From the NCBI GenBank assembly GCA_021201095.1, contig JAJQFO010000314.1:1-64000 (forward strand): 64,000 nucleotides of DNA. Direction: 5' to 3'. The DNA is from Lachnospiraceae bacterium (GTDB lineage: Bacteria > Bacillota > Clostridia > Lachnospirales > Lachnospiraceae). The notes beneath the pieces are model-generated. The model did not search any database and had not been told where the DNA came from. It worked only from the letters and a program-made list of their open reading frames with translations. A program made the position numbers and the translations under genes. This document shows positions 1 to 9,600 of this stretch, piece by piece; the first letter of the stretch is position 1; every line of letters begins with the position of its first letter.

Positions 1-85
1 CCTTATTTACAACAAAAAAGAGAGGTGTAAGCCTCTCCAAAGTGTTTAACTGCCGACGCAGGAGCTCGTTGACGCAAAAATCCAA

Positions 86-114
86 TTGACAAAGTTCTAT
101 CATGACATTATACT
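86..114 (+). promoter_or_regulatory. sigma70-type promoter TTGACA-N17-TATACT
   Basis: ttgaca at 86-91, 17 nt spacer, tatact at 109-114. Confidence 0.75.
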
Positions 115-244
115 CATTTTAAACAAAGCAACAGAAGAAGGTTTCCTTAGTGACTCGGATGTGAAAATTATTCTTATTTTGCTTAGAAAAGCCATGATAC
201 GTGTTTTTTACAAGGATTCTGATTTATTATCGGAGGTGATAAAC

Positions 245-445
245 ATGACAGCACCGGTACTCGAGCTTGAGTGGGAAACGATCGCGAGGCTGGAAAAAGA
301 AGTAGCCGAAATGGGTTCTGCTCTGGCCGAAAAAGATTCTGCTCTGGTTCAGAAGGATGCAGAGATCGAAAAATGGCGAGCCCTGGCTCTGGGTAAATCA
401 CAGACAGCCCGCACCTCTAAACGCCCAAAGCGAAGGCGCAGATAG
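245..445 (+). CDS. small coiled-coil-like protein with basic C-terminus (66 aa), function unknown
   Basis: ATG preceded by a strong SD (cggaggtgat, 231-240); the ORF-track start at 86 is a TTG inside the -35 box. Confidence 0.55.
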   Translation: MTAPVLELEWETIARLEKEVAEMGSALAEKDSALVQKDAEIEKWRALALGKSQTARTSKRPKRRRR

Positions 446-453
446 TCTAGTTG

Positions 454-1638
454 TCATTTGCCGGATTTTATTTCGTAGGCCACTCTCCCGGTTCCCTGTG
501 TCCGATTCTGGGAGCTTATGAGACGGATGGTGCCGTACCTGCGGCAAAAGACTTCCTGAGCGCCACCCCAACGCGCAGCGTTCTCTAATTGGGCGGCGCG
601 ACCTGCCCTCGCCGGGGGGCATCCTCGCCCTGCGGGCGGGATATCCTCCGAAGCGCAGCGAGGTGGCAATTCCATCTGCTGCAGGAAGTCAACCATATCA
701 GAGACGATCTGGTCAATCGGCTCTCTCCCATTGTAGCGAAAATAAAAGGCCTGCTGCCCGGCTTCTACGCCGCGGCGGATGTAAGTGCAAAGCTCCCGCT
801 TGCTGTAGAAATCCAGATGGTTCTGTGAAAAATAGTCCTCCGTGCCTGCGCGGCAGGCCGGCATACCGAAAAAGCCTTCGTGGTCCCGGCGGATCCGCAT
901 GTCTGTGAGGTTGTAATAGTCGTACTGAATTTCATTTTTTTCTCTGTTTGAGGTAGTCATATCCCAGGTCACGTCCAGGTGATAGGCCTCGCCGTTTATT
1001 TTTACGATATTCCAGGCATGAGGATCACTTTTTTCCATAGCGCCGCTGTTTTTCCTCATACTGGTACTGTTCCCCATGTTGCTGCTGCCGCTTACGACGA
1101 TGCATTTCATGCCAGCGGCGTTCAGCAGCAGCTTTACGGCCTTGGCGATGCCCTCGCAGACGGCTCTCTGTCTGGCAAAAACACCGATGACAGAATGAGC
1201 GGAGACGAGACGGTTCACGTCATCTGTACAGAGTGCTTCCTGATCATAGGTTACATTTTGGCAAAAGTAGTCATGAACGCGCCGTACCTTGACGCTTTCC
1301 GGCACACGGGCGAGCTGGAGATCGCGAATCAGGGTATTAACCGCCGTTTCCAGACGCGCATTATAGACGGCCACCTGCGCCCGGCTGCAAAAGTACTGGG
1401 GGAGGAAAATCGTCTCTACTCTCGATTTTTTCAGATTGAGCACGCTCTGGTTAAAGTAATAAAGATGCGGACAATCATGCGTGATGGCGTGATAGACATG
1501 GTCTACCTCATCGCTGTCTGCTGATATGCCGGGCACCGATATTTCCTTCTGAAGCTTCACAACGCCGTTGTAAAGTGCCAGATAAAGGGTCTTTTCTGTC
1601 TGCGTCAGCTGCCGAAAGTAGTAGTTGTCGTTGATCAT
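454..1638 (-). CDS. transglutaminase-like domain protein
   Basis: RAVCEGIAKAVKLLLNAAG...PHAWNIVKINGEAYHLDVTWD motif set (Cys/His/Asp); carries an in-frame repeat near the C-terminus. Confidence 0.8.
   Translation of the reverse strand: MINDNYYFRQLTQTEKTLYLALYNGVVKLQKEISVPGISADSDEVDHVYHAITHDCPHLYYFNQSVLNLKKSRVETIFLPQYFCSRAQVAVYNARLETAVNTLIRDLQLARVPESVKVRRVHDYFCQNVTYDQEALCTDDVNRLVSAHSVIGVFARQRAVCEGIAKAVKLLLNAAGMKCIVVSGSSNMGNSTSMRKNSGAMEKSDPHAWNIVKINGEAYHLDVTWDMTTSNREKNEIQYDYYNLTDMRIRRDHEGFFGMPACRAGTEDYFSQNHLDFYSKRELCTYIRRGVEAGQQAFYFRYNGREPIDQIVSDMVDFLQQMELPPRCASEDIPPAGRGCPPARAGRAAQLENAARWGGAQEVFCRRYGTIRLISSQNRTQGTGRVAYEIKSGK
562..668 (-). repeat. R1 palindromic repeat, in-frame in the transglutaminase-like gene
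   Basis: cgccaccccaacgcgcagcgttctctaattgggcggcgcg..ccgaagcgcagcgaggtggc; near-identical to 11739-11846. Confidence 0.92.
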
Positions 1639-2843
1639 TCCTCGTTATCCTCCCCGGATATGGAAATAAATCCCTTTTCTGCCGGTTTCCCAGGTACGGA
1701 TGTACCTTCCTCTTCTGCAGGTTCCTCAGATGCGGAAACACCTTCCACCTCGTGTTCCTCACATGCTGACGTGTTTTCCTCAGTCTTATCTGATGGTTCC
1801 GGGTAAAGGCAGACCAGCGCCACCGTAATGTCGTCGCCGCATCCAAGCTCGCTGGTCTCAGAGAGCCAGCTTTTGAGGCTGGCTGCTACTGCATCGAATC
1901 CGTATTTCTGAATCATCTCATAGTATTCGCGGCAGGTCTGCTCCAGTGCCTCATCGGAGACGTGGCTGTTGGAAAAGCCATCGGTAGAAAGCAGGTAGAG
2001 GACAGGGGCGTGGTATGTCCACAATCTTTGATTGTGGATGTGGGCATCCCGCACTTTGTGCGGGACATTCGCCAACCGGAACGAATCGGAGATCGTTCCC
2101 ATACCTTCAAACCGGTGCATGACCGTGACGGCTTTTTTCCAGGCATCTGTGGCGGAAAGGGAATTCGTCTGTGTGCCGAGAAATTTTTCCGCTTCTATGA
2201 CGGGAGTCACCTGTTTTGCATCGATCCGTATAATGTCTCCGTCGCCGATCTGGAATGCAAATAGAAACTGCGGCGTCAGAAGCAGGCCCAGCAGGGTCGT
2301 GCCGTACAGGCGGAAGATTGCATTCGTTTCCGTTTTCCTGATCCGGGACTCTGGCGAATATCTGGTATCCGCATTTTCCGAAAAGCCCGAATTTTCTGTG
2401 TCGTCCACACGATAAATAGTCTCTGCACTGCCAATCAGGCCTGTATCCGCAGTTTCTGCACTGTCTGGCAGGCCTGTATCCGCAGTCTTCGTGCGCCCGC
2501 GTTCCGCATGTATCCTGCGGATCCGCGCCTTCCATTCTCTGTCAATCTCCTGCGCGACCTTCAGCTCTCCCTCACGGTTCAGATAGGCCATGAGCAGATC
2601 CGGATTGCCGGTGAAGCTATCGATCAATCTCCCGATTGCGGAGCAAAAGACATTGACCGCGACCCGCGCGCCGGTTCTGCTGAACGGACAGGCTTTGCTT
2701 CCGTGTCCGTCCGCAACTGCCAGAATGGTCGTCCCATCCGGATATTCCATGTACATGTAGCTGTCCTGACAGGGCTGCCCGGAGCGGATGTGGGATGCCC
2801 CCTGTACGCTCCGTGCACAGGTTTTTCGAAGCACATCGATCAC
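1635..2843 (-). CDS. PP2C-family serine/threonine phosphatase
   Basis: VADGHGSKACPFSRTGARVAV, LLSTDGFSNS, GCGDDITVALV motifs; overlaps the downstream gene by 4 nt. Confidence 0.85.
   Translation of the reverse strand: MIDVLRKTCARSVQGASHIRSGQPCQDSYMYMEYPDGTTILAVADGHGSKACPFSRTGARVAVNVFCSAIGRLIDSFTGNPDLLMAYLNREGELKVAQEIDREWKARIRRIHAERGRTKTADTGLPDSAETADTGLIGSAETIYRVDDTENSGFSENADTRYSPESRIRKTETNAIFRLYGTTLLGLLLTPQFLFAFQIGDGDIIRIDAKQVTPVIEAEKFLGTQTNSLSATDAWKKAVTVMHRFEGMGTISDSFRLANVPHKVRDAHIHNQRLWTYHAPVLYLLSTDGFSNSHVSDEALEQTCREYYEMIQKYGFDAVAASLKSWLSETSELGCGDDITVALVCLYPEPSDKTEENTSACEEHEVEGVSASEEPAEEEGTSVPGKPAEKGFISISGEDNEE
2013..2090 (-). repeat. R1-tip repeat, in-frame in the PP2C gene
   Basis: gtccacaatctttgattgtggatgtgggcatcccgcactttgtgcgggacattcgccaaccggaacgaatcgg. 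Confidence 0.85.
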
Positions 2844-2849
2844 CTCTCT

Positions 2850-3758
2850 TTACCAGACATCGCCCACCTTGATGTCCGCCGGATGGGGTATTTTGTTCAT
2901 GTCTATGTATTTCGGGGGAATCTGACCGCCGCCTGCATTCGCGCTCTGGCTGCTGCCAGTACCCAAAGTCTGACCACTGTCTGCGTTCGGGCCTCCGGTG
3001 CCCGAAGTCTGGCCGCTGCCCGTGCCTGCATTTCCCGCTGCATTTTGCCCCGCTCCCGCGCTGCCGGAAGCAGCTGTACTCTGGCTTATGCCAGCGCCGG
3101 TCCGACCGGCAGCCGATGGGATATCCCGGTCGTCCCGCGGCTGGCTCGGAGGAGCAGCTACAGCCTTCGGCACCTCGGTAGAGGCCCATTTGATCATGTC
3201 GACCAGAGTGACGGCGTTGTTCGCCTGCAGTACCAGCTCCCGGTTGCCGGTAAACTCCATAAGGACATCATCATTTGCGTCCTTGCCTATCGAAATGGCA
3301 ATGCGGACGGCCTTTTTGCCCCACGGCAGGGAGAGCAGTTTATTCAGAGACTTTTTGTAATCATCGGTCGGCTGACCGTCAGAAAGCAGCACCAGTACCG
3401 GCGGCAGGGCACGGTCAGACATCGGAGGAATCGTCAGCTGTTCGGAGAGCAGCTCGAACGCCTTTCCCATGTCGGTAAGGCCTTTGGCCTTCAGATCATC
3501 CCACGCAAAGCTTTCCACCGGAATCGCGTCTGAAGTCACCCAGGACGCGCCGTTTGAAAACTGTAAGGTGCGGACCAGCATCCGCGCGTGGGGATTTTCC
3601 GCCGCTACGCGCTGCATCTCCGGGATCACCGACTGGATCGCGTAATTGACCGTTCCGATCTTTTCGCCATACATAGAGCCAGAGCAATCCACGGCCCAGA
3701 TCACATGTAATGGTCTGCTTGCAAGCTCTCCGCCTGGTCTTCTTAAAATTTCTGGCAT
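2850..3758 (-). CDS. TerY-like vWA domain protein
   Basis: HVIWAVDCSGSMYGEKI (MIDAS DxSxS), LVLLSDGQPTDDY; Gly/Ser-rich repetitive tail. Confidence 0.85.
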   Translation of the reverse strand: MPEILRRPGGELASRPLHVIWAVDCSGSMYGEKIGTVNYAIQSVIPEMQRVAAENPHARMLVRTLQFSNGASWVTSDAIPVESFAWDDLKAKGLTDMGKAFELLSEQLTIPPMSDRALPPVLVLLSDGQPTDDYKKSLNKLLSLPWGKKAVRIAISIGKDANDDVLMEFTGNRELVLQANNAVTLVDMIKWASTEVPKAVAAPPSQPRDDRDIPSAAGRTGAGISQSTAASGSAGAGQNAAGNAGTGSGQTSGTGGPNADSGQTLGTGSSQSANAGGGQIPPKYIDMNKIPHPADIKVGDVW

Positions 3759-3983
3759 TTTCTTTTCCTCCTCATAATGTTTTTGGATATAAAGTTCTCT
3801 TGCTCCTCATAATGTTTTGGATACAAAGTTCTCTTGCTGAATTCTTGCTAAATGCGGGGTGATACTATGAGTCTGTCATTCCTGACCATTTTACCACCAG
3901 CAGGAATTTTCTCTGCCGGGGGGATGTTTTTTCCTGCAGTCCGTATCTGTTTTATGCAGATAAATGCAGCCTGCACACATCAG

Positions 3984-5285
3984 CTACCAAATTTCTCCAT
4001 CGCAGCTTCCGAAGGAAATATGGGCTCCGACCTGGATTTTGGCGCTTCTGCCCGGCGGCACGAGGGTCTGATCCCCATCCGGGTTTGTGTACATCCAGTT
4101 TGTCCCTGTTTCATTGCAAAGACCCAGCACGCTGGGCTCCACAGGGCTGGAGACCACCGTTCCCTCAATCGTATCCATATCGCCGTCGTTATGAAGGTGA
4201 TGAGACTTCAGGTGTCCTCCCTTTGTCAGCAGAATTCTGTGGCGGCCGACGGCAAGCTTTGGCGGCAGGTCCAGCTTGCAGGAGCAGTTCCAGCAAATAT
4301 GAGGAATTTTAGCATGTTCCTTTCTTTCGTCATAAAAATTTTCCACGCCGCACTTCGGACAGATGAGGATTCCGCTCATCAGTTCCGCAATCGCATCCGT
4401 CCACTGCTTCTCTGTCACGCGGCGGTTCGGCGCCTTCAGGCCGACGGTAAATGCCTGTGTAAACAGTCTTTTCAGGTTTTCCGGGTACAGTTCCCAGTAT
4501 ATGACTGCGTTGTCATGAATGCCGCGCACGGGCCGGTTGCGCCGGTCGTCCGGATCAAAAATAAATACCGGGTCGGAGCCGTACAGGCGTTCCATCGCCA
4601 CCAGATCCATGCATTTAATATTCGCCTCCAGACGCCCGTTGAGCGGATGGTTGATCATGAACATATAAAAAAGCAATACTGCGAGGGAGTGCAGATCCGT
4701 GTTTCTGGAGGGGTATGCCTTACCGAGGACAATCTCCGGAGCCATAAATCCCGGCGTCCCGAGCACTCCGCTGTCGTTCTGATCATTAATGGAAACGTTG
4801 TCATTGTCGCAAATCAGGACTTCTCCGTTTTCCGGATCGAAAAACAGGTTTCCAAAGGAAATGTCCCGATAGCTGCAGCCGCTCGCGTGAAGCTTCTCGT
4901 ATCCCCGGGTGAGATTGTATGCGGCGCGGCAGAGCATGGCAAAGGTCGGCTCTGCTGTGCGCTTCATCAGGTCGACGATGCTTTTATAGTTTTTCGGGCG
5001 CAGCTCCATGATATAGCCGAAGGATTTTTCGCCGGGCGGGCAGACCAGATCGAGCGGCCAGAGAAAGGAGGGATCTGGACTTCCTTTAGTCAGCAGGTTT
5101 CTCAGAGTCTTTTTCTGCTCTGCTGTCGCGCTTGGCAGAAAATACCATTTCAGGGCGTAAGCTCCGCTTTCGCCCGCGACCTCATACACCTCTCCCTGGG
5201 AACCGGCGCCGAGCCATTTTCCGACCGTATACCGGCTTCCGTTTTCTGAGATCAGCACCGTTCCTGTTTTCAGCAATCCTTCCAT
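3984..5285 (-). CDS. serine/threonine protein kinase with C-terminal zinc ribbon and possible FHA-like tail
   Basis: GAGSQGEVYEV, YALKW, YRDISFGNLFF, CPKCG...CWNCSCKL; start at MEGLLKTG after an SD. Confidence 0.82.
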   Translation of the reverse strand: MEGLLKTGTVLISENGSRYTVGKWLGAGSQGEVYEVAGESGAYALKWYFLPSATAEQKKTLRNLLTKGSPDPSFLWPLDLVCPPGEKSFGYIMELRPKNYKSIVDLMKRTAEPTFAMLCRAAYNLTRGYEKLHASGCSYRDISFGNLFFDPENGEVLICDNDNVSINDQNDSGVLGTPGFMAPEIVLGKAYPSRNTDLHSLAVLLFYMFMINHPLNGRLEANIKCMDLVAMERLYGSDPVFIFDPDDRRNRPVRGIHDNAVIYWELYPENLKRLFTQAFTVGLKAPNRRVTEKQWTDAIAELMSGILICPKCGVENFYDERKEHAKIPHICWNCSCKLDLPPKLAVGRHRILLTKGGHLKSHHLHNDGDMDTIEGTVVSSPVEPSVLGLCNETGTNWMYTNPDGDQTLVPPGRSAKIQVGAHISFGSCDGEIW

Positions 5286-5342
5286 CGTTTTCTCCTCTCT
5301 TGAATGTCTTTTGCCGCTGTAGATGGCGGACTTTTTTCCATC

Positions 5343-5625
5343 CATACGATTGCAATGCTCTGCCATGCACCATGTCCGTACGATTGCAGTGCCCGGTCAA
5401 TCACTGCGTTCGTACAATCGCAATGTCCTGTCCAGGCAGTCACCGTGTCCGTACGATCGCAATGTCCGGGCAGTCACTGTATCCGTACGATCGCAATGCT
5501 CTGCCAAGCACTGTATTCATACGATCGCTCTGCTCCGCCAGTCACTGCGTCCGTACGATCGCACTGCCCAGGCAGTCACCGTGTCCGTACGATCGCTATG
5601 CCCGGGCAGTCACTGCGTCCGCACC
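5343..5625. repeat. tandem array, about 8 degenerate units, 34-bp period, core cgtacgatcgc
   Basis: core at 5343, 5377, 5411, 5450, 5484, 5518, 5552, 5586 (spacing 34 except one 39). Confidence 0.9.
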
Positions 5626-6515
5626 CCCGCGAAAGGAGGCACCACTACCAGGCAGTCCTTTCCCAGAAGCTTCTCCCCATAGCACACACACCAGACGGCT
5701 GCCGCCCACCTCGCGTAATCCTCACGGACGCCAAAATCACCGGTCAGTCTTTTGACGAAGCGCAGGGGAAACATCTCGTTCAGCGTTTTCGCATCCCGGA
5801 TGGCCCGGACGATGTCCATCTGATAAAGTGTCTCCATCAGGCGCGCCTGCATCGGATTCCCGGGAAACAGGTCCCGGATCATGCCGGTGAACCTTCTCGA
5901 ATCGTCCAGGGCCTGGGGATATTCTTTCAGCATCTGGAAAAAACGGGGTTCAAAATCTCCAGACTCGTCCATCAGCAGTTCCGCGGGATTGTCCGTAAAT
6001 CTCCATGCTCCCGATAACTGTCCCGACCCGCCGCGCGGAAAACCTGCCGTTCCCGGAGTCTGTCCAGGAGAGGCGTTCCCGCATCCGGTGCTCCCATAAG
6101 ACTGCCCGTACACGGTATTCATAAATCCAGCCGCTCCAGGGAACTGTCCCTGCGCAGCATTCCCGCGTCCGGCAGCCCCAGACCCCTGCCATACGCCTTC
6201 CTCTGTTTCTCCGTCAGCGGTTCCGGTCTGGTATTCTGTCTTCCAGGCCTCGAGGGCCTGCTCGTATCCAAGTGCCTGGAGCCAGGCTTCAAATCCCGGC
6301 TCCAGATGTTGGTCGTCCAGAAACAGAGGCCGGATTTTTCTCTGAAGCTTCTTTTTGGAATCATCCGCAAGCATCTGCAGATATGCGGCAAATGCTTCGA
6401 CCGAGGAAAAGCTGACGGCGTCAAATACAAATGTATGCACGGCGGAGTCTCCGGTGCGGTCTTCCATGTTTTTTTCGACAGATTCGTCAACCGTTTCTGT
6501 ATGTTCAAGCTTCAT
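5610..6515 (-). CDS. uncharacterised protein with Gly-rich central repeats, in the TerY-P/helicase cluster
   Basis: open frame co-directional with neighbours; repeats such as GQFPGAAGF/GQTPGTAGF. Confidence 0.65.
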   Translation of the reverse strand: MKLEHTETVDESVEKNMEDRTGDSAVHTFVFDAVSFSSVEAFAAYLQMLADDSKKKLQRKIRPLFLDDQHLEPGFEAWLQALGYEQALEAWKTEYQTGTADGETEEGVWQGSGAAGRGNAAQGQFPGAAGFMNTVYGQSYGSTGCGNASPGQTPGTAGFPRGGSGQLSGAWRFTDNPAELLMDESGDFEPRFFQMLKEYPQALDDSRRFTGMIRDLFPGNPMQARLMETLYQMDIVRAIRDAKTLNEMFPLRFVKRLTGDFGVREDYARWAAAVWCVCYGEKLLGKDCLVVVPPFAGVRTQ

Positions 6516-6550
6516 ACGCTGGCTTCCTTTCTATAGCACGGTCCCAACAA

Positions 6551-6651
6551 GCGGTGTTTTTTATACGGACGGAGTGAGACACAACAGTTCCAGGCTGTGC
6601 CCTGTCAGGGACGGCCTTGCGGTGTTCTTTATACGGACGGAGTGAGACACA
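6551..6651. repeat. 33-bp direct repeat pair gcggtgttYtttatacggacggagtgagacaca
   Basis: copies at 6551-6583 and 6619-6651, one mismatch. Confidence 0.9.
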
Positions 6652-6690
6652 GCTGCGCCATCGTATGGAAATCCCAACAAGCGGCGCTGC

Positions 6691-9600
6691 TTACCCCGTC
6701 TCTTTTACAGCCTTTGCCAGAAATTCCAGCAGACGGCGTTTTTCCTTTTCCGGATTCTGATACCAGGCCAGCGACCAGACATGAAACATGCGCCAGCCCA
6801 TGGATTCCATCATCTCTCCGCGCAGGCAGTCCCGCTCTCTCGCGGTGCGGGCGGAGGCGTAATTTCTGCCGTCGCACTCGATACCGGCCGCATACCGTTC
6901 CACAGCACCGTCCCAACGCGCAGCGTTCTTCAAATGGACGGCCGGATACAGTACAGCAATATCCACCTTGTATTCGGACGCGCCGACGTTGCGGCGGCAT
7001 TGGTAGCCATTTTCCGTCAGAAAATCACAGATCCGATCTGCGAATGCATCCGAAGCTTCTGCCAGGGGATGTCCTTCAGGCAGTCCATGGTCATTTTTCA
7101 TCGCAAAGCAAATGTAGTCATAAAGCATTCTAACACCTTCCGGGCTGTCCTCCCGGAGGGGGATCTCTTTGGGAAGGATGGAGCCGACCAGCTTCACGTT
7201 GTATTTTGCACGGGTGATGGCCACGTTCAGACGCCGTTCGCCGCCGGGTTGTCCGAGCGGACCGAAGCGCAGATACATCCTGCCGTTTTTGTTTTTTGCG
7301 TAGCAGATGCTTAAGAGAATCGTGTCCCGCTCATCCCCCTGGACATTTTCAAGGTTCTTGACAAAAAACGGTTCCTCCTTTTCCTCGTCAAAAAAGCTCT
7401 CATACTGCGGGTTTTGCATTCGGAAAGAGAGCACGGCATCCTCGATCACAGCCTGCTGTTTTTCCGAAAACGCGATAATTCCCAGGGAGCGCTCCGGATG
7501 CTTCCGAATATGCTCCGCCAGAAGCTCCACACAACGTGCAGCCTCCGCTGTGTTGCAGTTTTTGCCCCCGCCCTCGTAAATTCCTCCAGGGACGTAGATG
7601 TATTCCAGACCCTTGTCCGCCAAATTCTCACAGTTCGGGAAGGTGATCAGTCGGTTTCCGTAGATTTCGCGGTTGGAAAAAGCGATCAGGGATTCATCCC
7701 TGCTGCGGTAATGCATCAGTAGAGTGCAGGACGGCAGACATCGGCTGGCTTCGTCCAGGATGGATTCTCCGACGGGATCATAATAAGGATCAAAGAGCTC
7801 GTCGGCAGGATCCGGCACTGGCGCACCCGCCCCAGGCAAAGCTTCCACAGAACCTGCGGCCATCTGCGTCCCCGAGGGATCTGCCCCCGAGAAAATATTC
7901 GCAGATCCGCTTTCTACGGAGTCATATTTTTCCACATTATTGACTGAAGCAGTGAAAAAGCTCGTGGGCGGCATCTGGCGGCTGTCTCCGGCGATGATCA
8001 CCTGCTTTCCCCGGTAAATCGCCCCGATGGCGTCCTCTGGCCGGATCTGGGAGGCTTCGTCAAAAATGACCAGGTCAAATTCATATGCGTCGGAATCCAG
8101 AAAGTAGGATACGGACAGGGGCGACATCATGAAACACGGCTTGAGCTGCTGCAGTAGGTGCGGGATTTCTTTAAAAAGCCTGCGCAGCGGCATGACTCTG
8201 CGCTTTTTTTCAGTCTCCCGCCGCAGGATGGCCAGCTCGTCCCTGCCGTTTACGATCAGCTGATGCCCGGACGGTCTCTGTGCCGAGAGCTTCTCGTTCA
8301 GCCGGATCCGCGTCAGCTCGATCAGCCTGCGGTCGTTTTCCCGAAAGCGTGCAATCAGGTTTTCGTACGAATAGGACTGAAAAAGAGCAAAGGGGCGCAT
8401 TTCTTCGCTGTTCAGCCAGTGCAGCGCCCACTTTGTCAGAAAGCTTTTCCGGTAAATTGCAGGGAAGCCACCGTCCGGTGCCGTTTCCGGGTTTTTCTGT
8501 ACATTTGCAATGTAACGCGCCGTTTCCGGGCTCTTTTCCACATTTGCAATCACCGCGCCAAGGCCCTTTTCCTCGCAATCGTCCAAAATCGACCGGTACA
8601 GCAGCCAGCTGTTTAGCTGCTCCAGGTCGCGGCAGTCCTTCACACGTTCATAAAGCTCCTCAAGAGTCAGCTCCGAGAGCAGATCCTTCGAAAACCAGGA
8701 TGTGAAGACGGCGAGCGGCTCCGGTAATGCTGATTGCTGCACGGTTTTCAGAAGGGCGTCCCATGCGTCCTCCAGCGACTGCAGCAGGGCCGTCTGCCGC
8801 TTCAGATGCTCCAGAATGGCCGGAACATCTTCTTCCGTCCTCCCTTGCGAAGCGGGTGCGTCTGATGCAGGAATATCACGAGCGGGATGGCTGTCTGGAA
8901 TGGTCCTATCTTGCGAAGCGGAGGCGTCTGATACTGACCAGAATAAAGTAGAAGATGCATTTTTATAAGGCTCCAGCACACGCTCACAGGCGTCAAACCA
9001 TTTGCCGTCCGAGAACTCCTCCACCCATTTCCCATTCAGCCGGACATAGCGCCTGGTATCATAGCGATTCTCCAGCAGCTTCTTCAATTCCGGCGTAATT
9101 CCATATTTTTTCTGATAAACCTCAATCTCTTCGCAGGCATCCAGGTCCTGGTACAGCTTCACCCAGTCGGTGTCCGCACCTCTATAGTGGCCGATGAGGA
9201 CCCGCTTCGCCTCCCGGGACTTTTCCTCAAGCTCCTTTTTCGTCTTCTGATAAGCGGCAAGAAGCTCCAGGCCCGCCCGAAGCTGTGAATCCTCCAGCTT
9301 TGTGTCCGAAGCACAGTGAGGGGATTGATCGTCCTGTGGACAATCATTTAACCCTCGCCGGGAGGCATCCCGCGGGATATTCGCCGACCGAAAAGAAGTA
9401 GAGTACGGTTCCGCTACAGAAGGCTTTCTCATGGAAATGAGCAGCTCCCGGTCTGCCCGGTACCGGCTTCCCAGACGTCCCAGAAAGGAGGTCGATTCTC
9501 TCGAAAAGCGCCGAAGAAGCGTTTCGCCGTCCAGGTTCAGAAACCCGTCCTTCCATTCCGTCCGCAGATTCTGTGCCTGTGCCTTCTCTCTTGCGGTAAG

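Noticed and set aside
86-445. 119-aa ORF starting at 86
   Set aside because: The start is a TTG within the -35 hexamer; the SD-supported ATG is at 245.
2508-3533. 341-aa plus-strand ORF
   Set aside because: Antisense to the vWA/PP2C genes, no SD or motif support.
3852-5249. 465-aa plus-strand ORF
   Set aside because: Antisense shadow of the kinase gene, which has clear kinase motifs.
5343-5625. Possible CRISPR array
   Set aside because: The whole 34-bp unit recurs with drifting substitutions; there is no invariant repeat with unique 30-40 nt spacers and no cas genes in the window.
5304-6017. ORFs 5132-5755, 5304-6017 and 5323-5682 (+), Cys/Arg/Ser-rich repeats
   Set aside because: Open frames are a by-product of the stop-poor 34-bp array and antisense to the 301-aa gene; no SD or family features.
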